Origin: RUG695 sp050943135
Lineage (GTDB): Bacteria > Planctomycetota > Planctomycetia > Pirellulales > Thermoguttaceae
NCBI GenBank assembly: GCA_050943135.1
Contig: JBMNOP010000022.1
Coordinates: forward strand, 1-37,564
Direction of reading: 5' to 3'
Length of the DNA stretch: 37,564 nt
The stretch's first letter is position 1; the number at the start of each line of letters is the position of its first letter. The position numbers and the translations under genes were made by a program. Shown piece by piece: positions 24,518 to 31,596 of the stretch. A model generated the notes under the pieces. The model was not told where the DNA came from. It was given only the letters and a program-made list of their open reading frames with translations, and did not search any database.

Positions 24518-25011
24518 TGACTCCTGATACGATTATAGAAAAGAAGGGTCGACTGGCATACGCGCGTGAGGTGAAGGGGCTGAAAATCCCGCCTCCGACT
24601 ATCGGCCCCGAAATGCCCCCCGCCATACCACCGGTGGTTGAAGAGGAGGGACCCGTATTCGTTCCGGGGGCCGACCGGGCCAGTGTTTCCGGAGAGGCGG
24701 AAGAGCTTGTTGCCGCCTCGCGCTGGATGTCGACGGTCGGAGTTATCTTTGTTCTGTCCGGAGGAGCTGGTTTTTTCCTCGGTTTGCTCTACCTGCTCGC
24801 TCTGATCTTCCAGGTCTCGGTGATTCCGGAAGTGGCTGTTGGCTGCATTGCCGGAAGCATCAGCTGTATGATTTCCGGCCTAGTTTTTCTTTTTCTCGGA
24901 GCCCTCGGTCGGTTTCTGGTTTCGACTCTTGACCAATTCTTAGCAACGGGCAGGCCGCAGAATGCTGCTGGCCCCACGGTCTCCAAGCCCGAGGCTGGAG
25001 ATAGTCGGTGA
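24433..25011 (+). CDS. GYF_2-domain membrane protein
   Basis: A 192-residue protein. Residues 1-52 are a GYF_2 domain (ALYYFQEGEKLGPVNSAQLR, then LVRTGVVTPDTIIEKKG), a small domain expected to bind Pro-rich peptides. A Pro-rich linker (PPPTIGPEMPPAIPP) follows at 53-68. Two hydrophobic helices are at about 98-125 and 132-162, and a short polar tail ends the protein. The predicted topology is a cytoplasmic GYF_2 domain anchored by a two-helix hairpin. ATG 24433 has AAAGGAG upstream. The linker could itself be a GYF ligand. A second, unrelated GYF_2 membrane protein lies at 30583-31320. Confidence 0.78.
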   Translation: MALYYFQEGEKLGPVNSAQLRALVRTGVVTPDTIIEKKGRLAYAREVKGLKIPPPTIGPEMPPAIPPVVEEEGPVFVPGADRASVSGEAEELVAASRWMSTVGVIFVLSGGAGFFLGLLYLLALIFQVSVIPEVAVGCIAGSISCMISGLVFLFLGALGRFLVSTLDQFLATGRPQNAAGPTVSKPEAGDSR

Positions 25012-25039
25012 CCCCGAGGCCCTCACTCCCTATGAAGAC

Positions 25040-25068
25040 TTGCGCTTCTTCTCTAAATATGCTATAAT
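25040..25068 (+). promoter_or_regulatory. Extended -10 promoter for the DUF2513-like gene
   Basis: TTGCGC (25040-25045), 17-nt spacer, TATAAT (25063-25068) preceded by TGC. It is about 118 nt before the ATG at 25186. Confidence 0.55.
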
Positions 25069-25185
25069 AGTGGGGATACTAGAGACGTTTGCTGTTACGC
25101 GAACGGCCAAGAGCCCGGAACAGTCAATTCGGCTCATTGGAAAGATTTTGTAAACCAAGGCGTAATTATCACAGTGAGGTTAATC

Positions 25186-25599
25186 ATGAAACGCAACAAA
25201 GAACTGGTTAAAGCAATTTTATCAGACTTGGAAGAGCATTGTAACGGTCCAGTGGTACATCAACCGACGGTGGAAACATTTAAGATCGAAGTAACAGTGG
25301 CGGAATTTTACGACCATTGCCGTCTTATTGTCGAAGAAAGGTTTGCGAGGGGGGGGTTCTCCAGCAGTGGTCCTTTTTTCTCCTCTTTGACATGGAGGGG
25401 GCATAACTTGCTCGACAAGTTGCGGGGGACCGAGGAACGTCCTAGCCCGGCATCAAAAGCCGATGGGTGCTCCTGTCCGCCACCAAAAGCTGAGAAATGT
25501 TCTGACACGTCTCTAAAAAACAAGAAATGTTCTAGCTCGACACCAAAAAATGGGGAACAACAGAACGCAAAGCCGAAAAAGACCAACCATGGTAATTAA
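25186..25599 (+). CDS. DUF2513-like protein with Cys-rich repeat tail
   Basis: A 137-residue protein. Residues 1-82 follow the DUF2513 pattern, a winged-helix-like domain: MKRNKELVKAILSDLEEH at the start and LTWRGHNLLDKLR at the end. Such proteins are common in phages and mobile elements and their role is unknown. Residues 83-137 are an unusual tail with three degenerate units of about 13 residues containing Cys and Ser between Lys/Pro stretches (DGCSCPPPK, EKCSDTSLK, KKCSSSTPK). The repeats are also visible at DNA level. The ATG at 25186 has GAGG 6 nt upstream; a GTG four codons earlier is an alternative. The tail might bind metal or nucleic acid; this is speculation. Confidence 0.65.
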   Translation: MKRNKELVKAILSDLEEHCNGPVVHQPTVETFKIEVTVAEFYDHCRLIVEERFARGGFSSSGPFFSSLTWRGHNLLDKLRGTEERPSPASKADGCSCPPPKAEKCSDTSLKNKKCSSSTPKNGEQQNAKPKKTNHGN

Positions 25600-25606
25600 A
25601 AGGTAC

Positions 25607-25642
25607 AAAAAACCCATCTCCCCGTCGGTGCGGGGGGATGGG
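25607..25642 (-). terminator. Intrinsic terminator of the two-gene unit
   Basis: CCCATCTCCCC (25613-25623) pairs with GGGGGGATGGG (25632-25642). On the minus strand the stem runs directly into six T. It is 93 nt beyond the stop at 25735. Confidence 0.75.
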
Positions 25643-25734
25643 CAAAGCAAGTCTCACATCTTTAAAAGTTTTTGCCAAATCTTCTTTGGTTTTACCCTCT
25701 CGCGTTCTATCTCGTTGCAACTCCGCCAGACTGC

Positions 25735-26142
25735 TTATGGGATGCTAGGCCTTTCCCAGAGAAGCCCACGTTCCATGGCGTGGTCACGCAGGAGTTCAGC
25801 AGCGATTCTGTAGGCACTTTTGCTGGGAAGTCCAGTAAAGTCGATGTGAACATGTTCGGGACAGTCATCGAGCGGTACGGGACAAGCGGGGAGATCCCCC
25901 GCGTCACCCGGTCCGATGCCCTGGCATTCTTCACTTGTTATGGCGAAAACGGCCAACGACGGAGACCGAAGCACCGTTTCTTGATTGGTGGCCGAGTCTT
26001 CCGGGGATATTTTGTCCCCGTCATAGACGGACAAGAACCCGCCATCCTGTTTTCTAGGCAGGAAAGCTGAAGAAATCACCTGGCCGGCTTGCACAAAAGC
26101 CCGAACCTTGACGTGTCTTAGAAGGAGTGTGGATTTATTCAT
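25735..26142 (-). CDS. Hypothetical protein, second gene of a two-gene unit
   Basis: A 135-residue protein of unknown function. The start is ATG 26142, inside the end of the upstream gene (8-nt overlap), so translation is coupled. The sequence has RKQDGGFLSVYDGDKISPED near residue 30, a SLAVFAITSEECQGIG segment, then CPEHVHIDFTGLPSKSAYRI, and ends with RDHAMERGLLWERPSIP. I recall small hypothetical proteins with the same SVYDGD...PEHV/AHI pattern in many bacteria, often downstream of a gene like the one here, but have no functional annotation for them. No catalytic motif of a known toxin family is evident. Confidence 0.7.
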   Translation of the reverse strand: MNKSTLLLRHVKVRAFVQAGQVISSAFLPRKQDGGFLSVYDGDKISPEDSATNQETVLRSPSLAVFAITSEECQGIGPGDAGDLPACPVPLDDCPEHVHIDFTGLPSKSAYRIAAELLRDHAMERGLLWERPSIP

Positions 26143-27274
26143 CAAGAAAACTGTCTCCATATTCTTTAACTGTTTCATATAAACGCCGAACATCTTTTTC
26201 GTCATTGAGGTCGTATCGAACATCTGTCGGAGGATGGGAATTGTCAAGATAGTGCAAGACCCCATCGGCGACACGCGAGTCGAGCCCAATGTCGATATTC
26301 AACGAGAGAGGGTGCCCGTCCTGGCGCCATTCGGCATGGATCGTATTATCTTCCCACGGACACAAATAAGGCGGACGCAGCGTGCCGGGATATCTCAAAA
26401 AGAAGTCGGTGAGCCATTCAATCCCCTCTTTACTCGGCGAAGCAGTTCCCTCGCCGTCCCAATTGTCCTTGAGCTGGGCGAGCTCTTCCATGCGGTACAC
26501 CGGGTCGAGAGGAGATATCTTCTCGGCGGAACGAATGATATAAACCGGCCTGTTGCCGCCGTAGGAAACCTCTCCTTCCAGAAGGAGAAGGTTCTTTTTC
26601 CGCAACAGCTGTGACTTGGTTGGATGGGCCGGATAAGTCGAAAGGGAATCGATCAAATTTTCGATCTCGGTCGACTCCGTAAACTTAAACGGGATTTTCC
26701 CCCCCGGCGTCTGAACTTCGGCACGATGGCGGGGCTTGTTGCATTCAACAATTTCTCCGCGAAGAAAAACATTTTCGGTGTATCTTTGGCCGCTGGCCTG
26801 AACCAATGCCTTACGAACCGATGGTGTGTAGCGAACCGGCAATTCTCCCTCAGCACTGAATTCGATCACCTCGTCATCTCGTAACCCTTTTCCGAGCGGA
26901 CCGAACTGACCGAGGGATTGGGGCGACATCGCCGGCACCCGACCATTCTCCACGTCCCGGATCACAGAAAAAAATTTGCCTCGCGCATCGAAAAAAATAG
27001 ACTCTTCTTGCGAAAAAAGATCGGAATTGTCAAGCTCAACGTCAATCACAACACTTCCGTCGCGGATGCCCGCCAAGCATAAAACCGACCCCTTAAAAAC
27101 CCCACTCGGCAACCTTTCGCGGTCGGAATTGGAAAGAAAGCAGTCTCTGACAAGATGAGAGAAAACATCGTTCAACGCCGTTAGGTCTCGCAACAGGTCG
27201 AGGGGAAGCAGGTAATGTTGAAACCTGCGTCCCTTAAACGCGACCTCTAAAAACGGTTTTTTGTCGGACATCAT
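26135..27274 (-). CDS. Hypothetical protein, first gene of a two-gene unit
   Basis: About 379 residues; the start is ATG 27274 (or the adjacent ATG 27271) after AGGGG. It looks like two parts. Residues 1-250 have a pattern I associate with a widespread uncharacterised family: FKGRRFQHYLLPLDLLRDL early on, RERLPSGVFKGS, DGSVVIDVEL, a RYTPSVRKALV segment and a small beta domain (FLRGEIVECNKPRHRAEV to LLLLEGEVSYGGNRPVYII). The rest starts with LAQLKDNWDGEGTASPSKEG and continues through PPYLCPWEDNTIHAEWRQDG, another recurrent uncharacterised module. No membrane segment, signal peptide or nuclease motif is seen. It overlaps its partner by 8 nt and has its own promoter and shared terminator. A toxin-antitoxin or defence role would be inference from context only. 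Confidence 0.75.
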   Translation of the reverse strand: MMSDKKPFLEVAFKGRRFQHYLLPLDLLRDLTALNDVFSHLVRDCFLSNSDRERLPSGVFKGSVLCLAGIRDGSVVIDVELDNSDLFSQEESIFFDARGKFFSVIRDVENGRVPAMSPQSLGQFGPLGKGLRDDEVIEFSAEGELPVRYTPSVRKALVQASGQRYTENVFLRGEIVECNKPRHRAEVQTPGGKIPFKFTESTEIENLIDSLSTYPAHPTKSQLLRKKNLLLLEGEVSYGGNRPVYIIRSAEKISPLDPVYRMEELAQLKDNWDGEGTASPSKEGIEWLTDFFLRYPGTLRPPYLCPWEDNTIHAEWRQDGHPLSLNIDIGLDSRVADGVLHYLDNSHPPTDVRYDLNDEKDVRRLYETVKEYGDSFLDE

Positions 27275-27356
27275 TACAGCCCCTGTTCTTTTTTCTGTCA
27301 AGAATTACAACTTCCCCCCCCCAAATCACAGGTCTCGCGATCCCCAAACCTACCTC

Positions 27357-27385
27357 GTTATAGCACAATAGGTTTCCCGTATCAA
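27357..27385 (-). promoter_or_regulatory. Sigma70-like promoter of the two-gene unit
   Basis: On the minus strand: TTGATA (27380-27385), 17-nt spacer, TATAAC (27357-27362). It is about 83 nt before ATG 27274. Confidence 0.65.
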
Positions 27386-28264
27386 GGAGATTCGCCGACA
27401 AAATGGCGGTAATTATTCTTGGTCGGTCATAATAACCCCACTTTCCCCACCCCTAACCCAGGGCTGGCGATTCCTGATCTCAACGATCATAATGGCAAAA
27501 ACCAGGATTTATGCTCCGTTCGAATGTTAAGACAGAAGAGATAGAGAATGGTTTAAGAGTTACCTATTTACCTATTTTTCTTTTTCGGTGAGATACTTTC
27601 TCCAGTTTCACAGTTTAAATAGGCAAAGCGTCCAGGGCAATGGGGTGTTTGAAAAGTATAAGCAAAATAGACTAAAAGCGCAGTTTTGCCGAGAACGTAC
27701 CGACTTCAACACCTCAACGTTGGTAGAGAGGTATTCGAGTTTTTGACGAGATCGGCAAGAAGTATACTCCATATTGGAGTGTCGAAGTGTTGGTGTGACA
27801 TAATATCCACTCAAAAAATGAATGTCAACACTCCTATTTTTATACCTTGTCCATCGACCCAAGAAGAACAATTGGATATTTTCCCACCATGTGCCACTCT
27901 GATTCCCGTCACGCACGAAACAATGTTGTTTCCGGCCCCAACCTGCCACCATGGTTACCTCCGCCAGCGCATCTCTCGCCATTCGTCCGTCCCGGGTCCT
28001 TCCTCCATGCCTCTATCTCGCAAAGTCAGGGGGCAACAGGTGGTGGGGGTGACATGTTGATCCTCGGTGGGGAATTTTGATTCTTGAGGTGGAAGTGATT
28101 GCCTTCCCACGGTGCCGAAAACAAAGGCAAGCCGAGGCTCGGAGAGTTCAGGTGCAGTGATACCGAACCGACCCCGTTTCAAACCCCAAGGCAGTTGAAC
28201 AGCGCAAAAGTCCCCGAAACTGTCCCAGACTCCGCCAAAACGCCTAAAAACAAGAGACCATTTC
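27386..28264. other. Long intergenic region with inverted repeats, no supported gene
   Basis: Open frames exist on both strands (for example 27608-27982 minus, 27686-28060 plus, 27955-28284 minus), but they overlap one another, lack ribosome binding sites and show no family pattern. Structures seen: ACTCCA-TAT-TGGAGT near 27769-27783; and AGTGTTG (27786-27792) with CAACACT (27826-27832), reinforced by TGACAT/ATGTCA inside and followed by CCTATTTTTA, which could be a plus-strand terminator. The region may contain an untranslated RNA or decayed sequence; neither is shown. Confidence 0.4.
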
Positions 28265-28279
28265 CTGCCATTTTGGCAG
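28265..28279. promoter_or_regulatory. Inverted repeat upstream of the groES sigma-54 promoter (candidate activator site)
   Basis: CTGCCA-TTT-TGGCAG, centred about 97 bp upstream of the -24 element. This is the usual distance range for enhancer-binding proteins of the NtrC family. It is a single site and short, so the assignment is tentative. Confidence 0.35.
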
Positions 28280-28366
28280 AGCACTATTCCCTCCCTCTTT
28301 TTTCGGAATACGACATAATGCCAGTAAATGAGCCTTTCCCCCTTTTTTTGCTGCTTTTGGAGAGGG

Positions 28367-28383
28367 TTGGCACGTTTATTGCA
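28367..28383 (+). promoter_or_regulatory. Sigma-54 (-24/-12) promoter of groES-groEL
   Basis: TTGGCACGTTTATTGCA matches the sigma-54 consensus YTGGCACG-N4-TTGCW at every fixed position. The -24 GG (28369-28370) and -12 GC (28381-28382) are 12 nt apart as required. Transcription would start near 28394, leaving a leader of about 74 nt before groES. No CIRCE element (TTAGCACTC-N9-GAGTGCTAA) and no convincing sigma70-type promoter is seen in this interval. Confidence 0.75.
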
Positions 28384-28467
28384 GGTAAAATTATCGATGC
28401 GGCTCGATAGGGAGCAGAATTGTCGCCCGGCCGCGCAGAAGATTACTTAGTTTGAGGAGTTTATCAG

Positions 28468-28800
28468 ATGGCGAAAAAAAAGTCAGATGTAGCTTGTGAA
28501 TGTTCTTACGGAATGAAGCTTCAGCCCCTGGGTGACCGTGTTGTGATTCGTCGTGACGAATCCGAAGAGAAGACTCTTGGGGGTCTCTATCTTCCCGATT
28601 CGGCGAAAGATAAGCCTGCCCGCGGCGTGGTCGTCAGTTTGGGTGATGGTCGTGTTCTCGACGATGGTAGCCGTAGCGCATTCACAGTCAAGGAGGGTGA
28701 CCGGGTTCTTTTTCTTTCCTATGCCGGGGAAGAATTCAAATTCGGTGACGAAGAATACCTTCTCATGCGTGAGTCCGATATCCTCGCCGTGATCAAATAA
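28468..28800 (+). CDS. groES: Co-chaperonin GroES (with short N-terminal extension)
   Basis: A 110-residue Hsp10 forming the heptameric lid of the GroEL folding chamber. The canonical protein begins at Met16 (MKLQPLGDRVVIRRDE). The mobile loop (EEKTLGGLYLPDSAKDKPA) that contacts GroEL, the roof-loop region and the C-terminal EYLLMRESDILAVI are all present. The 15 extra N-terminal residues (MAKKKSDVACECSYG) contain two Cys. The longer start is preferred because a strong GAGGAG precedes ATG 28468 whereas ATG 28513 has a poor site. It is the first gene of the groES-groEL operon, with 57 nt between them. Confidence 0.95.
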   Translation: MAKKKSDVACECSYGMKLQPLGDRVVIRRDESEEKTLGGLYLPDSAKDKPARGVVVSLGDGRVLDDGSRSAFTVKEGDRVLFLSYAGEEFKFGDEEYLLMRESDILAVIK

Positions 28801-28857
28801 AGAATTCAATCCCGAATAATTCACAGAAATTACAGGAAACAAGGAGTATGTATAACT

Positions 28858-30474
28858 ATGGCTAAAATGATTGCGTTCGATCAGGATGCCCGCGACGCCC
28901 TGAGAAAAGGGGTTTCGAAACTGGCCAAGGCGGTCAAAGTTACTCTCGGCCCGCGTGGCCGTAATGTTATCATCCAGAAGAGTTTTGGTTCTCCCCTGGT
29001 GACGAAAGACGGTGTCATGGTCGCCAAAGAGGTTGATCTCGAAGACACCTACGAAAATATGGGTGCCAAGATAGTTCGTGAAGCTGCTTCGAAAACGAGT
29101 GACAGTGTCGGGGATGGTACCACGACGGCGACGATTCTTGCCGAGGCGATCTTTGATGAGGGGATGAAAGCCGTCGTTGCCGGGATTAACCCGCTCCATC
29201 TCAAGAACGGGATCGATGCCGCGGTTGCCGATGTGACCGATCAATTGGTCAAGATGTCGACCCCGATCAAGGGAAGGTCCGACATTGCCCAGGTCGGTAT
29301 GATCTCCGCTAACAACGATAAAGAGATTGGCGATCTCCTAGCCGACGCTATGGAAAAGGTCGGTAAGGATGGTGTCATCACCGTCGATGAGGGGAAAAGC
29401 CTGAAGACCGAAGTCGAATGGGTCGAAGGAATGCAGTTTGACCGCGGTTACCTTTCCCCTTATTTCGTGACCGATCCTCAGAAGATGGAATGTGTGCTTG
29501 AAAATGCCTACGTTCTCCTTCACGAGAAGAAGCTTTCGAACATCAAAGAGCTTATCCCGATCCTCGAAGCCGTTGTCAACGCCGGTCGACCGTTACTGAT
29601 CGTTGCCGAAGACGTTGACGGCGAAGCTCTCACGACCCTTGTTATCAACCGTCTGCGCGGTACGATGAAAGTGTGTGCGGTTAAGGCACCCGGTTATGGT
29701 GACCGCCGTAAGGCGATGCTCGAAGATATCGGGATTCTGACTGGTGGTGAAGTCCTCTTCGAAAGCCTTGGTCGTCAGCTCGAGTCGATCCAACTCAACG
29801 AACTGGGGACGGCCAAGCGGATCGTCATCGACAAAGATACGACCACTATCGTCGAAGGGGGTGGCAAGAGCGATGAGATCAAAGCCCGCATTGCCCAACT
29901 CCGTCGTGAGATCGAGGTTTCGACCAGCGATTACGACAAGGAGAAGATGGAAGAGCGTCTGGCGAAACTTTCAGGCGGCGTGGCCAAGATCAACGTCGGG
30001 GCCGCAACCGAGGCCGAAGTCAAACAGATCAAGTCCCGTGTTGATGACGCGCTTCATGCGACCCGTGCCGCGGTCGAAGAAGGCATTCTTCCTGGTGGTG
30101 GTGTGGCACTTCTGCGTGCCGCGTCTGCGGTGAAAGCCGCCGAAACCCTCACGTCCGACGAGAAAGTCGGTTACGACATCATCCTGCGTGCCTGCCGCGC
30201 TCCGCTGACTCAGATCGCCGCAAATGCCGGTAAAGACGGCGGGATCGTCGCCGAAAAAGTTGCCGAAGGGAAGGGGAATTTCGGTTACAACGCTCTGACC
30301 GATACCTACGAAGATTTGGTCAAGGCCGGTGTCATCGACCCGACGAAGGTTGCCCGAACCACGCTTCAGAATGCCTCGAGCGTCGCCGCGATGCTCCTGA
30401 CGAGCGATGCGATCGTCGCCGACATTCCGAAAGACGAACCGGTCGCGCCGACTCCGAGTCCCGGAATGTATTGA
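28858..30474 (+). CDS. groEL: Chaperonin GroEL (Hsp60)
   Basis: A 538-residue ATP-dependent chaperonin forming tetradecameric rings in the cytoplasm. The ATP-binding segments are intact (VTLGPRGRNVIIQKSFGSP near residue 25; GDGTTTATILAEAI near 85), as are the apical substrate-binding region (GYLSPYFVTDPQKM) and the second equatorial half (AAVEEGILPGGGVALLRA). The C-terminus is short (PTPSPGMY) and lacks the long GGM repeat, keeping only GMY. ATG 28858 follows AAGGAG at a somewhat long spacing. It is co-transcribed with groES and closed by a large palindromic terminator. Whether this is the only GroEL in the genome is unknown; many planctomycetes carry several. Confidence 0.97.
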   Translation: MAKMIAFDQDARDALRKGVSKLAKAVKVTLGPRGRNVIIQKSFGSPLVTKDGVMVAKEVDLEDTYENMGAKIVREAASKTSDSVGDGTTTATILAEAIFDEGMKAVVAGINPLHLKNGIDAAVADVTDQLVKMSTPIKGRSDIAQVGMISANNDKEIGDLLADAMEKVGKDGVITVDEGKSLKTEVEWVEGMQFDRGYLSPYFVTDPQKMECVLENAYVLLHEKKLSNIKELIPILEAVVNAGRPLLIVAEDVDGEALTTLVINRLRGTMKVCAVKAPGYGDRRKAMLEDIGILTGGEVLFESLGRQLESIQLNELGTAKRIVIDKDTTTIVEGGGKSDEIKARIAQLRREIEVSTSDYDKEKMEERLAKLSGGVAKINVGAATEAEVKQIKSRVDDALHATRAAVEEGILPGGGVALLRAASAVKAAETLTSDEKVGYDIILRACRAPLTQIAANAGKDGGIVAEKVAEGKGNFGYNALTDTYEDLVKAGVIDPTKVARTTLQNASSVAAMLLTSDAIVADIPKDEPVAPTPSPGMY

Positions 30475-30485
30475 TAGATATCCTT

Positions 30486-30542
30486 AACGGGAAATAAAAT
30501 AAGGGGCGAGGTACCTCGCCCCTTATTTTATTTCCCGTTTTT
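30486..30542. terminator. Large palindromic terminator after groEL
   Basis: A perfect 54-nt palindrome: a 25-bp arm (30486-30510) and its exact complement (30515-30539) around GTAC, followed by more T. The arms contain AAATAAAATAAGGGGCGAG and its mirror. It sits between convergent groEL and the minus-strand gene ending at 30583 and can serve both. Confidence 0.9.
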
Positions 30543-30582
30543 CATCTTGTGCTTTGGCATCGGGAAGAAAAACAACAGACCC

Positions 30583-31320
30583 TCAGTTGAATGTGACCAG
30601 CGGGGTGGTCTGCGATCCGACGAGAACGAGTGTAACTGTTGCCTTCGTTTTCGGGGAAGAGGTGTTTTTCGTTTCGTCTCCTCCACCGAGCAACAGCATG
30701 ATTAAGATTCCCAGAAGGATCATAATCACAACCGTCAGACCGATGACGATATAGAGATCGCGACGGGTATTTCGCTTTTTATTGAGGCGAGTTTTCTTTT
30801 GCAAGGAGCTCTCTTGCGTGTGTTGGGCGGCACGGCGCAGTGCGTCCATCTCGTCAACCACTGGACCAGACGGAGCCGAAGTGGGAATTGGTGGCGGCGC
30901 GGTCGCGAATTCGGGGAAGACATTGCGCGCTTCTTTCTTTTCCGATGAGCCTTCTTTCCAGACCAGGGTCGAGGCTGCGACACGATGTTCGGCGATCCAA
31001 TTCCGAATGACTCCGAGCGTCACTGGGCCGTATTCACGGCCGTCCCCTCCCTGAATGTACCAAGCGTCGGGTTTGGCGGCCGGTGCCGCCGACAGTGTTT
31101 CGTTCGGAGGAGACATTTCGAGAGGCGCGTCCTGCCCCGCAGGGCGCGTGGCGTTTTCGGCCAAGTCGCTCGCTTCTTGTCTTTGTGAGCGGGAAATGCG
31201 GGTGCTCTCGAGCGGTATCTGAAATCGAACGCCGCACTTAGGGCAGATACCGATTTTTCCGGCCTGTTCGGTCTTGACGTTGAGTTTATGTCCGTTGGGG
31301 CAGTGACAGCGAATTCCCAT
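30583..31320 (-). CDS. Zinc-ribbon and GYF_2-domain membrane-anchored protein
   Basis: A 245-residue protein. Residues 1-36 form a zinc ribbon (MGIRCHCPNGHKLNVK and GICPKCGVRFQIP) with Cys5, Cys7, Cys26 and Cys29 as likely ligands; this N-terminus is frequent in planctomycete proteins. Residues about 87-125 form a GYF_2 domain (WYIQGGDGREYGPVTLGVI). A Pro-rich linker (PPPIPTSAPSGP) and a basic helix precede one transmembrane helix (about 189-211, IVIGLTVVIMILLGILIML), and 34 polar residues end outside. Binding of Pro-rich peptides by the GYF_2 domain is expected from the family; the cellular role is unknown. ATG 31320 has GGAG upstream. Confidence 0.83.
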   Translation of the reverse strand: MGIRCHCPNGHKLNVKTEQAGKIGICPKCGVRFQIPLESTRISRSQRQEASDLAENATRPAGQDAPLEMSPPNETLSAAPAAKPDAWYIQGGDGREYGPVTLGVIRNWIAEHRVAASTLVWKEGSSEKKEARNVFPEFATAPPPIPTSAPSGPVVDEMDALRRAAQHTQESSLQKKTRLNKKRNTRRDLYIVIGLTVVIMILLGILIMLLLGGGDETKNTSSPKTKATVTLVLVGSQTTPLVTFN

Positions 31321-31514
31321 CTATGAACTCCGTTTGTCGTAGTGTGAATTGTGAAGGGGACTTCCCCTATTTCCCTTTTCGGCAGGATCGGGACCGAACC
31401 GAAAGAGAAAGGGGGCGGCCGAATAAGCCCGTCCGACCCCGAGCTATAGTATAGAAGGGGAGAGAATTTTTGTCGAGAGAAATGCTTCTTTTTTCGTGAG
31501 AGGAGCTGTTGAAC

Positions 31515-31542
31515 TTGAAAATCAAAATGGAAAGGGTAGAAT
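31515..31542 (+). promoter_or_regulatory. Sigma70-like promoter for the phosphofructokinase gene
   Basis: TTGAAA (31515-31520), 16-nt spacer, TAGAAT (31537-31542). It ends 54 nt before ATG 31597. The rest of 31321-31514 holds nothing supported. Confidence 0.6.
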
Positions 31543-31596
31543 GTACCGTTCGTAGAGCTTGTTTTTCAATAAGTTTGGACATAGAGGGATCTTTAT

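Noticed and set aside
27608..28410. Several overlapping open frames between the two-gene unit and groES
   Set aside because: They overlap one another on both strands, have no ribosome binding sites and no recognisable family pattern.
28265..28467. CIRCE operator before groES
   Set aside because: I looked for TTAGCACTC-N9-GAGTGCTAA and found only an isolated AGCACT without a partner.
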